From contig DAOTUC010000181.1 in assembly GCA_034437315.1 (NCBI GenBank), positions 1-15,122 on the forward strand: DNA of 15,122 bases, read 5' to 3'. Positions within the stretch are counted from its first letter, which is position 1. Every line of letters begins with the position of its first letter. The notes below the pieces were generated by a model that saw only the letters and a program-made list of their open reading frames with translations, was not told the origin of the DNA and made no database searches. This DNA comes from DSAR01 sp034437315 (lineage in GTDB: Bacteria > Chloroflexota > Anaerolineae > B4-G1). Below are positions 1 through 6,577 of this stretch, piece after piece. The position numbers were made by a program, and so were the translations under genes.

Positions 1-130
1 TGACCTTGATGGCGACCGGCGCGCCGAAACGCAGGTCAGCGGCGCGATAGACCGCGCCCATCCCACCCTGTCCGAGCAGCGCTTCGATGCGGTAGCGGTT
101 TTCGAGAGTTTGTCCGATGGTGATTGGCAT
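1..130 (-). CDS. Serine/threonine protein kinase, N-terminal fragment (runs off left edge)
   Basis: Only the first 43 residues are inside the window. They are the start of a Hanks-type (PknB-like) kinase domain. After a short lead (MPITIGQTLENRYRIEALLG) comes the glycine-rich ATP loop G20-Q-G22-G-M-G25-A-V27-Y, then the VAIK motif with the ATP-anchoring lysine at K42. The kinase domain beginning almost at residue 1 is usual for bacterial receptor-type Ser/Thr kinases. Whether a transmembrane segment or sensor domain follows cannot be seen. The ATG at 130 has no clear Shine-Dalgarno sequence upstream. A good extended -10 promoter lies about 130 bp upstream on the same strand. Family call is firm; substrate and role are unknown. 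Confidence 0.9.
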   Translation of the reverse strand, partial: MPITIGQTLENRYRIEALLGQGGMGAVYRAADLRFGAPVAIKV

Positions 131-260
131 GAGTTATAGTGAAGAAAGCAAAGACACAAAAATTGACCAATAATGACGCGCAGGGGCGCGTTGGGTGCTG
201 CTGCTTCACCTTGCCTTGGCAGATTCTCAGCGCCCCCGCTGCAACGCACCTATCCCGCCC

Positions 261-269
261 ATTATAACA
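261..269 (-). promoter_or_regulatory. Extended -10 promoter for the kinase gene
   Basis: On the minus strand this reads TGTTATAAT, an extended -10 (TGn) directly joined to a perfect TATAAT (261-266). No convincing -35 hexamer sits 16-18 bp upstream, which fits extended -10 promoters. Transcription would start near 254 and give a leader of about 125 nt before the kinase ATG. Confidence 0.5.
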
Positions 270-572
270 CAAAAATCGCGCTCTGACGTTGCAATGGTAT
301 TGCAATGTTTCGCCGCTACTTGCCCAGATACCGCCCATGTCCACTTTATTGGCAAAGTAATGCAAAACAACGCGCTCTCTCTGGCAGTCAATGGAGGGTT
401 CCATCGCATTTCTCCTCTGTCCTTGCACGAGGGGGAAAGCACCGGTCAATCATATCAACCAACTGACTCTTGACAAGCGTGCTCAATGTCCCATAACCTG
501 TGCCTTTGCAGACAGCAATCTGCCTGTTCCCTTGTGGGTCGCGGGGAGCGTGGGGGATGAATAGAGGAGAGG

Positions 573-614
573 AAAGGAAAAAGACCCAGGACGCGGATGA
601 TTCCGTTCCTGGGT
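573..614 (-). terminator. Intrinsic terminator for the metalloprotease transcript
   Basis: Read on the minus strand, an imperfect hairpin has a 7-bp outer stem ACCCAGG/CCTGGGT (584-590 with 608-614), extended by an inner CGG/CCG. It is followed directly by a T-rich tail CTTTTTCCTTT. It lies about 250 nt beyond the stop codon at 867. The orientation fits ending the minus-strand transcript before the kinase promoter. Confidence 0.55.
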
Positions 615-630
615 TATTGTCATTCAGGGA

Positions 631-660
631 TGGTATGTGTCAAGGCATTGACACATACCA
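631..660. repeat. Perfect 13-bp inverted repeat with 4-nt loop
   Basis: TGGTATGTGTCAA (631-643), loop GGCA, then its exact reverse complement (648-660). There is no T-tract on either side, so it is not an obvious terminator. It could be a regulator-binding site or an RNA hairpin. Only one copy was noticed in the window. Confidence 0.6.
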
Positions 661-828
661 CAGCAGGGGAATACTGCCCTGACCGACCAGCTCTCCCCAT
701 CCACTCCCCGCCCCCCCACACCGTTGGAAATGCGTGATTCTCAATTCATTGAGGCTGACTTTAGAACGGACGTGCTTTTCGGCCAGGACAGGAGTGCCAG
801 CCGTATTCGGTGCGGCGGAAGTGGTTCT

Positions 829-861
829 AACGTAGCGCGAGCGAAACGCCCGCGCTACGTT
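829..861. repeat. 15-bp stem hairpin abutting the metalloprotease stop codon
   Basis: AACGTAGCGCGAGCG (829-843), loop AAA, then CGCCCGCGCTACGTT (847-861): 14 of 15 positions pair. It ends six bases from the stop codon at 867-869. On the minus strand it is not followed by a U-tract, so it may protect the mRNA 3' end or be a dispersed REP-like hairpin rather than a classical terminator. Confidence 0.55.
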
Positions 862-866
862 TTGCA

Positions 867-3800
867 CTATTGCCTCAAAACCAGGGGGAGGAAGACGGTT
901 GGCCCCTGGCCGAGCATCGTGGTAGCCCACGTGTCGGGGTGGTTCCACCCGCTGGCGTAGGGCCACACGTAATCGTTACCCTGGGAGGCCACCCAGTAGT
1001 GGCCCACATTCATGCCAGCGACGTGATCCCACCCGCCGAGCACGCTTGCCTCAACCCGCAGTTCCGCGCTCCAGGTGTAGGTATACGCGCTGACGAACGC
1101 CTTTAGGCCGCCCGGCCCGGCATCGGCGAAACCGCCGCTGCCGTTTCCCGTGTAGGTGAAGTAGCCGCCATCCTCGCCCACGAAGAAGGCGTAGTCTGTC
1201 GGTTGCGCCAGGTTGTCCCGACTGTAATCTACGTCGAAGCGCAGCCCGGCAAACGCGCCCGGTGTGGCTGCGCCGGCCTTTAAGCCACTGAAGCAGGCCC
1301 ACAGGTGATCGCCAGTGCGCAGTAGACGCACGGTGGCTTGCCCGCCGCTTTCGTACGGCGCGAGTTGGAGTTGCGGCGCATCGAGATAGGCCGCATCATC
1401 GCAGAAACCATCGAGCTGCGGCGCGCTGTCCTGCGGGATGCGCAAGAACTGCACGAAGAAGGTCGCCTGGGCAACGTTCATGTTGCCGCCGGAGTCCTGC
1501 GCCGTCAGCGTTGCCGTGTGCGCTCCCGGTCCCAGGCCACCGGCTACTACCTCTCGCCCCGTTCCCTGCGCCTGACCTCCCACTGTCCAGGCAAGCGCGC
1601 CGCCGGTCAAAGCGCCATCTTCCGCATCCATCGCGCCGCCACGCAACAGGACAAGCGCGCCCGCCGGGGCACTTGGAGGCGGGATGATGTAGGCTTCCGG
1701 CGCGTGGTCGGGGATAGTGAACCCGTTGGATGTCGCCATGCCGGTGTTGTAGCCGTCGCTGGCAGCCACCCGCAAGCGCCCCTGATTGACACCGCTGCCG
1801 GGCAGGCCGCGCGTGTTCAACGTCAGGGTGACGACCTCCTCACTATCGGGTGCCGGGAAGTCGTTGACGACGGCGCGCCAGGTGACGCCATCGTCGGGGC
1901 TGTACTGGACGTTGTAGAGCAGCGTATCGTCCTCGTCGGCGTCGGCGCCCTGCCAGATGAGGTCGAGTGTGTCCGTGAAGGTTTCGCCGCCGTGCGGTTC
2001 GCTCAGGGTGACGGTGGGGACCTGATTGCCGGGCGCGCGGCTGTCGATCACCGTGCTGTCGGCCAGCAGTTCCACATGGGCCACGTTGCCCGGATCGACA
2101 AAAGTGAGGCTGAAGTTGTTGACCGGCGGGTCGGCAGGATCGTTCAGCGTTTCGCTCAACGTCACCGGATAGGTTGCGAGGATCGCGTTGTGGGCGTCGC
2201 GGAGCTGCAAAGTGTAGCTCGGGGCGGTAGTGCTCTGCGGCGTTGGCCCGCTCATCTTGAGGGGGAACGCCGCCGCCCCTTCCCACTTGCGCAGGATGCC
2301 CGCGCTGAGGCTGCCGGTAGGGTAGACCCAGGCGTAGTTCAAGACACCGGTGTTCGCGGTGGGTGTGACCGCGCCGCTGACGAAGACAGCGTCTCCGGCG
2401 TCCAGCTTGTTGATAACCGGCGCAGCGGCGACCATCGAGGAACTGCTGATGCGGTTGTTGAGCGCGCGCCAGGTGTAATCGCTGGTCCAATAGGGTCGGC
2501 AGTAACTCATAAAATCCACAGCGTCATCCGGCGCAATCACGGTCTGCGTGCGGCCATCGAAGCCGTAGTAGCTGGCCTGGCCCACATCGGAGATCTGGTC
2601 GGTGGGATAGGGATAACCGCTGTCAATGTTGTCAGGGTCGCCGCAGTCCACGTGCTTGCGGCCCAGATTGTGCCCCATCTCGTGTGCCAGCGTCGCGCCG
2701 GCATCGGGCAACGCGGGCGCATCGGAGAGGACGAAGCTGTGCGGTTCGAATTTTACCCAGGCGACGTTGTCGTTCCTGTAGGCCGTCCCCAAGACCCAGC
2801 CACTGCTCGTAGAGGTGTTGGTATCGGGATGCACCATGCCGATGTAGTGCGTCCTGGCGTTGGCGTTGTCACAACTGTCAGGATCGTTGGAGAAGAAGTC
2901 GCGCACGTTCAGCGAGGTGAGCACCTTCCAACTATCGCTGGGCAGCTCATAGGGGCCGAAGCATGGGTAGGGAATGAATCCCCACTTCCAGCACACCTGA
3001 AGTTCGGCGATGTCCTCGCTCTGTTCGTAAGACCAAAAATCGTAGGCTGGCCAGAGCTTTTTGGCCACATCGTACATCTGCCAGAAGTTCGGGTTGTCGG
3101 TGGGCGAGTTGTAATTGGGCGAGTGGGTGCGCACGGGGACGAAGACGGTACAGACGGGCGCTTTGGCGTCGAAGGTCACGTTCTCGCTGATCTCATTATT
3201 GGCGCGATTGGGGTCGCTGTATTGCTCACGCGGGTCGATGACCAGGCGCAAGTTGATCGTCCCGGCGGTGGTCCAGCTCTCGGGGAGCTGGAAGAGCCAG
3301 CTTTCGTCCAGGGCGCCCCGATCGTAGAGATTGCCCGTCGCCAGGGGGTGAACGCCATTCTGCGCCGGGAGGGGAGAACCGGGAAGCGCACTGGCGCCAC
3401 GCGTGCCGTAGAGCCACGCTTCCACGGAGACGGCGTCCGGACCGCTGATCTCGCGGGCGTAACCACGAACGTAGGTGGGTTTCCTGGCGATCAAAGGGAC
3501 GTCATTCGCCAGATTTTGGATGCCCTGGGTCACTTCCAACTCGTGGGCAGCCAGATCGCGCACGATGGCACTGGCGTTGAAGGGCAATTTGAAGATGCCG
3601 ATGTTGCTGCCGGCGTATTGGCCAAAATAGACGTACCAGGCGTCGCTGAACACACGGGCATCGATGTTGGGCATGTTGACTGCAATATCATCCGCTGTCC
3701 CGCCACCAATAGGCATCCGCCGCAGTTTGCCGTCAGGGTTAGGATCGAGCGGATCCCGGCGCTCCGTCCAGAAGAGATGCGTGCCATCCGTGGTCAGATC

Positions 3801-4703
3801 GCCCAACGTCCAGCCGGTATCGGCGGCAGTGTAGAGATCGGCATTGGTGCATACCAGGCTGGGCGGGTTGGGATAGGGATTGAATTGCCAGACGCAGGAG
3901 CGCCGCCAGATGTGGGAGGGAATGGTTTCAATCGGGTCGGCCAGCGTAACCCAGTAGAGTTGGTAAGCAACGAATAAACTGTCAGGGTCGTGATACATCA
4001 GGTATGTACCACGGGTGGTGACGAGTCGGGTCTTGTCGCAAGGCAATGTGGTGCAGGAAGAAGTGTTCGTGCTCCACAAGCCGTCATCGTCCAGCCAGTA
4101 GACGACGCCGTCGACCACGGCCAGGTCGTCGGGGTTGGGGGCCGAGGCTACCACCGTTTGGATACTGCCGGTCCCATCCGTGCGCGCGCGGCGGATGGTG
4201 TCCGTGCCGCTGAGCGTATCGACCATCCAATAGATGTAATCGCCATCCACCGCCATTTCTCTGGCGCCGACCGGCGCGTTAGCAGTCGTGAGGGTGCGGA
4301 CAAGGGTTGGAGGATCGTAAGGATTGTCTACCGGACGGAAGTAGATACCACCCCCATCGACACTGTAATAGTACAAGCCGTCGGCATTGGCGGTCAAATT
4401 CATGAAGGTATAACAGGTATCGTTGGTCACGGTAGAAAGGGTGCGGGTCGTGCCGCCGTTGGCCGGCTTGCGGCGCAGGTAACCCGGTCCACGAAATTCA
4501 CCGCCGTAGCAGCGGTCGGCCCAGTACAGCAGGCCCTCGTTGAGCGTCCATTCGTTGAAGTTCTCAGTTACAACGGGGATAGGGGTGTCGGTGGGGGCGC
4601 CAGGCTCAGCATACACTTGGATTGAAATCGAAACGGCGCCAAGGAACCATAGTATCAGCAGGCATTGAACGCCGCGGAGAATAAAGCGCCTTTTGTGTAA
4701 CAT
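867..4703 (-). CDS. Secreted multidomain metzincin-like zinc metalloprotease
   Basis: A 1278-aa exported protein. The ATG at 4703 is chosen because AGGAGGT lies 5 nt upstream; an upstream alternative at 4733 would add ten non-signal residues. Signal peptide 1-32: basic MLHKRRF, hydrophobic core, probable cleavage after VYA. Residues about 50-380 hold YW-rich repeats resembling a beta-propeller (for example YIYWMVD, VVYWLDDDGLW, HLFWTERRD). From about 387 (HELEVTQGIQNL) comes an Ig/CARDB-like domain. The catalytic region (about 517-760) has the zinc motif H674-E675-x-x-H678-x-x-G-x-x-H684 and a Met-turn candidate FMSYC near 732, a metzincin signature. Ig-like domains follow, then a CBM9/DOMON-like domain from about 1088. 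The tail VFLPLVLRQ is typical of exported Chloroflexota proteins. It probably degrades proteins outside the cell; the substrate is unknown. The reading frame is intact. Confidence 0.9.
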   Translation of the reverse strand: MLHKRRFILRGVQCLLILWFLGAVSISIQVYAEPGAPTDTPIPVVTENFNEWTLNEGLLYWADRCYGGEFRGPGYLRRKPANGGTTRTLSTVTNDTCYTFMNLTANADGLYYYSVDGGGIYFRPVDNPYDPPTLVRTLTTANAPVGAREMAVDGDYIYWMVDTLSGTDTIRRARTDGTGSIQTVVASAPNPDDLAVVDGVVYWLDDDGLWSTNTSSCTTLPCDKTRLVTTRGTYLMYHDPDSLFVAYQLYWVTLADPIETIPSHIWRRSCVWQFNPYPNPPSLVCTNADLYTAADTGWTLGDLTTDGTHLFWTERRDPLDPNPDGKLRRMPIGGGTADDIAVNMPNIDARVFSDAWYVYFGQYAGSNIGIFKLPFNASAIVRDLAAHELEVTQGIQNLANDVPLIARKPTYVRGYAREISGPDAVSVEAWLYGTRGASALPGSPLPAQNGVHPLATGNLYDRGALDESWLFQLPESWTTAGTINLRLVIDPREQYSDPNRANNEISENVTFDAKAPVCTVFVPVRTHSPNYNSPTDNPNFWQMYDVAKKLWPAYDFWSYEQSEDIAELQVCWKWGFIPYPCFGPYELPSDSWKVLTSLNVRDFFSNDPDSCDNANARTHYIGMVHPDTNTSTSSGWVLGTAYRNDNVAWVKFEPHSFVLSDAPALPDAGATLAHEMGHNLGRKHVDCGDPDNIDSGYPYPTDQISDVGQASYYGFDGRTQTVIAPDDAVDFMSYCRPYWTSDYTWRALNNRISSSSMVAAAPVINKLDAGDAVFVSGAVTPTANTGVLNYAWVYPTGSLSAGILRKWEGAAAFPLKMSGPTPQSTTAPSYTLQLRDAHNAILATYPVTLSETLNDPADPPVNNFSLTFVDPGNVAHVELLADSTVIDSRAPGNQVPTVTLSEPHGGETFTDTLDLIWQGADADEDDTLLYNVQYSPDDGVTWRAVVNDFPAPDSEEVVTLTLNTRGLPGSGVNQGRLRVAASDGYNTGMATSNGFTIPDHAPEAYIIPPPSAPAGALVLLRGGAMDAEDGALTGGALAWTVGGQAQGTGREVVAGGLGPGAHTATLTAQDSGGNMNVAQATFFVQFLRIPQDSAPQLDGFCDDAAYLDAPQLQLAPYESGGQATVRLLRTGDHLWACFSGLKAGAATPGAFAGLRFDVDYSRDNLAQPTDYAFFVGEDGGYFTYTGNGSGGFADAGPGGLKAFVSAYTYTWSAELRVEASVLGGWDHVAGMNVGHYWVASQGNDYVWPYASGWNHPDTWATTMLGQGPTVFLPLVLRQ

Positions 4704-4775
4704 AGTTACCTCCTCGTATAATAAGTTTACCATTCAGTAAACTCGGGGTAGCGCTGCAGAAAGACCATATCCCGG

Positions 4776-5081
4776 TCACACTAAGAAGGTTGGACTATCG
4801 GAGAAGAATGCTCCACCACCAGTTTGATCGGGCGTAGTCCAATCAGTAGTTGTGTAATCGCCCTGGATGGTGACTGTCTGGCTGATGTAGACCACCTGGG
4901 TGATGAGACCGCTGGCCGGTTGAGCCTGCCATTCGGTGCTGGTTCTACGTTAAAGCTTTTGTATGCCCCACGCTCCGCCACTAACGCAGATCGAGCTCAA
5001 ACGTCCTGGCCCAAAGAGACCAACGTCAGGTATCAGCCCCAGTAAGGTCATGCCACATATAAATAACAGTCGCTTTTTCAT
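4776..5081 (-). pseudogene. Small secreted-protein gene interrupted by one in-frame stop
   Basis: Starting from the ATG at 5081, with GGAGGT 5 nt upstream, the frame gives a signal-peptide-like start (MKKRLLFICGMTLLGLIPDV). It runs 43 codons to a TAA (4950-4952). The same frame then stays open for 57 codons to a TGA at 4776-4778. The second half has real-protein character: TSTEWQAQPASGLITQ, then VVYISQTVTIQGDYTTTDW, then GGGAFFSDSPTFLV. Together this looks like a secreted protein of about 100 aa broken by a nonsense change, or by compensating indels around residues 25-46. It lies 72 nt upstream of the metalloprotease start on the same strand, so they may share a transcript. The family is not recognised. 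Alternatively the first 43 codons are a separate small peptide. Confidence 0.5.
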
Positions 5082-5114
5082 CTCCTACCTCCCAATAGTG
5101 CACTAACCAATAGG

Positions 5115-5137
5115 ATGCTTGCACAGCGAGCAAGCAT
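5115..5137. repeat. Perfect 8-bp stem hairpin upstream of the broken secreted-protein gene
   Basis: ATGCTTGC (5115-5122), loop ACAGCGA, then GCAAGCAT (5130-5137). It lies 34 bp upstream of the ATG at 5081. A TTGACA (minus strand, 5147-5142) touches it, but no -10 hexamer at normal spacing follows, so an operator role is only a possibility. Confidence 0.4.
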
Positions 5138-5555
5138 TTGCTGTCAATGTTTCTTTTGGAGTTACATTTCAGTCTTGTGAGTGAACGCTCGAAGTCTTCG
5201 TCTCGGGGACGCTCCAGGCGACCAGGTGTTTCCTTACGTAAGCCCGTTTCTTGGCCCAAGCCGCCCTCGGGACGAGGGCTCAGAGCTTGCTCATAAGACT
5301 AAAGTGTTACCTCTTGGTTTCTGGTTCTATCAGGTTAGGGACTCAAGACATCTTGCGCCTTGAAAGATCAATGTCGGGCAAGAACATCTTTCTCACTTGG
5401 TCTTGTAAATAATCAAGCAGATGAATAGGAAGTCACTTGAGGAGATCAATATTGAGGAATAGAAATGCTGAGACTACATCCACGCCTACAGCGCGGTCGC
5501 TTAGATTGTAGCACGTATTTGTTTCAATCAGGTCAAAAGTTTTTTAAATAATTAT

Positions 5556-5569
5556 TAGAGGCGCCTCTA
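5556..5569. repeat. 14-bp perfect palindrome
   Basis: TAGAGGCGCCTCTA is exactly self-complementary and stands out in AT-rich surroundings. No gene begins beside it. Its function is unknown. Confidence 0.4.
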
Positions 5570-5751
5570 GACCGTTCTTTTGATATGCATTAACTTTCTT
5601 CTCACCGCCAAATCGGGGGAACCTGATAATGCCCTCGTATAGCATATGCTCAGGCGGCATTGGTGCACAGGGAAAACTTTAGGTAAACTTACCCTCAGCC
5701 CGCGTGGGTGGGTTGTTGGTTAGGCAGGGTGTTCTGTTGTGCCCTGTTGCG

Positions 5752-5930
5752 CGGCTCAGGAGCCGTCCCCTGCCCCCTCGGATCTTGATGTGCGCCTGCC
5801 GGTCGTCCCCCGGCGCAGCAGGACGGGGAATCCTGCGCTGGCAGGCTTGCGCTCATCAGCACGAGGGGGTTATCCCGGGTTACGCCCCTGCGCACCAACG
5901 CCGCCGGCGACCGGTATGCTTGCGGTCGCC
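5752..5930. ncRNA. Candidate structured RNA or large palindromic element (three hairpin modules)
   Basis: A GC-rich block inside AT-rich intergenic DNA. Module 1: CGGCTC/GAGCCG around AG (5752-5765). Module 2: a nested hairpin with outer stem CCCCCTCG (5773-5780) pairing exactly with CGAGGGGG (5862-5869). Further in, GATG/CATC, GCGC/GCGC and CCTGCC/GGCAGG pair, and the inner stem pairs CGCAG-CAGGA with TCCTGCG. Module 3: GGCGACCG/CGGTCGCC with a 9-nt loop (5906-5930). I could not match it to 6S RNA, SRP RNA, tmRNA or RNase P motifs. The strand is undetermined. It could equally be a non-autonomous mobile palindrome. Confidence 0.4.
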
Positions 5931-6032
5931 CCACATCAGAAGAAAGGTATCTTATCAATAAACCGAGGTGATGTAAGAGCGTGTTTTAAAAGTTTTGCAA
6001 ACGCAACCTTGCGAAGGTTTTAAGGCAGTTTT

Positions 6033-6160
6033 GGCTCTTTGGGATTTCGCCTGGTGCTCAAAGCGAGTGTGGCACCCGCGCCCCATATCTGTGGGCAAGA
6101 CGCGATTTCGGCCCAGATATAGGGCGCGGTACACCCCGACCATGCGAAATCCTAGAGACC
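6033..6160. repeat. Inverted-repeat element, copy 1 (MITE-like)
   Basis: The left end, GGCTCTTTGGGATTTCGCCTGG plus T (6033-6055, given here without its last base), is matched by the inverted right end 6139-6160, which reads GGTCTCTAGGATTTCGCATG in reverse complement. Inside, CGCGCCCCATATCTG (6077-6091) pairs with CAGATATAGGGCGCG (6114-6128) at 14 of 15 positions. The terminal sequence is shared with the element at 6330-6479, so both probably belong to one family. No open frame of note lies inside. Confidence 0.55.
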
Positions 6161-6329
6161 CTCTTTTTTATCATCATCATCATCGGCATATCTCCCCCCG
6201 CGTAATGACCTCGACAGTGGCCTACGGTTTATCAACTTCCCTCCCGCCGATTCGCTGTCACGCACCAATCGCGCCTGTCATACGCAGATTTTCAACCTGC
6301 GGGGGGCTTAGTAGCCAACTACATCTTTA

Positions 6330-6479
6330 GGTTCTCTGGGATTTCGCATGGCGAGACCCTAAAGGTTTTGCTCAAGGTCGCGCAAACAACGTTTTTGCCT
6401 TAAACAATGACCTTTTTCCATCAAAACCAGCGCAAAAACCTTTAGGGTCTATGATGGGCCATGCGAAATCCTGAAGACC
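6330..6479. repeat. Inverted-repeat element, copy 2 (MITE-like)
   Basis: The left arm (6330-6371) contains GGGATTTCGCATGG then AGACCCTAAAGGTTTTGC. The right arm (6432-6479) contains the reverse complements GCAAAAACCTTTAGGGTCT and CCATGCGAAATCC, with a small length difference between blocks. The 60-nt interior shows no gene. It shares its GGATTTCGCATGG end with the element at 6033-6160. Its right end lies 5 bp before the -35 hexamer of the next gene. Confidence 0.6.
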
Positions 6480-6484
6480 CGGAA

Positions 6485-6513
6485 TTGACTTTTTGCTTTC
6501 ACCCCAGTAAAAT
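6485..6513 (+). promoter_or_regulatory. Sigma-70-type promoter of the receiver-Roadblock gene
   Basis: TTGACT (6485-6490), an exactly 17-bp spacer, then TAAAAT (6508-6513). Transcription would start near 6520, leaving a leader of about 58 nt before the ATG at 6578. The -35 box begins 5 bp after the right end of an inverted-repeat element. Confidence 0.6.
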
Positions 6514-6521
6514 GAAGTGAG

Positions 6522-6533
6522 CGCTTATAAGCG
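6522..6533. promoter_or_regulatory. 12-bp palindrome at the expected transcription start (possible operator)
   Basis: CGCTTATAAGCG is perfectly self-complementary, and GA/TC pairs extend it outward across one mismatch. It covers roughly +2 to +13 of the promoter at 6485-6513, where a repressor dimer could block transcription. No regulator gene adjoins it, so the role is inferred from position only. Confidence 0.4.
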
Positions 6534-6577
6534 TTCAGCCCAATGTCCATGTTAACCGAGGTGAATTGGAGCGATTT

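Larger units (their letters stand above)
131..866. other. Non-coding stretch between the kinase and metalloprotease genes
   Basis: I see no believable gene here: the open frames on both strands lack domain-like composition and ribosome binding sites. It holds the kinase promoter, a minus-strand intrinsic terminator (573-614), a perfect inverted repeat (631-660), C-runs that form a potential G-quadruplex on the minus strand (695-717), and a strong hairpin just past the metalloprotease stop (829-861). Confidence 0.6.
5082..6577. other. Long gene-free region rich in inverted repeats
   Basis: About 1.5 kb with no convincing intact gene. The predicted frames here are short, overlap in opposite directions and lack ribosome binding sites. 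What it holds: a hairpin at 5115-5137, a palindrome at 5556-5569, a GC-rich block of hairpins at 5752-5930, two related inverted-repeat elements (6033-6160, 6330-6479), an ATC microsatellite near 6171-6185, and the promoter of the receiver-Roadblock gene at 6485-6513. The stretch 5280-5550 is AT-rich and I see nothing identifiable in it. Confidence 0.6.

Noticed and set aside
195..473. A 92-codon plus-strand frame in the first intergenic region.
   Set aside because: It overlaps the kinase promoter, has no ribosome binding site, and its sequence has no family resemblance.
1338..3977. An 879-codon open frame on the plus strand opposite the metalloprotease gene.
   Set aside because: Its product is a low-complexity run of Val, Gly, Arg and Ala with no domain motif. 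The opposite frame has a signal peptide, zinc motif and clear domains. It is a composition shadow of GC-rich codon use.
5848..5862. CTGATGAG on the minus strand resembles the hammerhead ribozyme core.
   Set aside because: No GAAA core segment follows a stem II, and the bases are already used in the nested hairpin pairing.
5695..5961. Overlapping 85-94 codon frames on both strands in the GC-rich block.
   Set aside because: They have no ribosome binding site and no domain-like sequence, and the open frames are explained by the GC-rich hairpin structure.
6283..6301. On the minus strand, a 5-bp stem with loop TTGAAAA looks like a tRNA-Phe (GAA) anticodon arm.
   Set aside because: Neither a D-arm, a T-arm with GTTCGA-type loop, nor an acceptor stem can be placed at the right distances.
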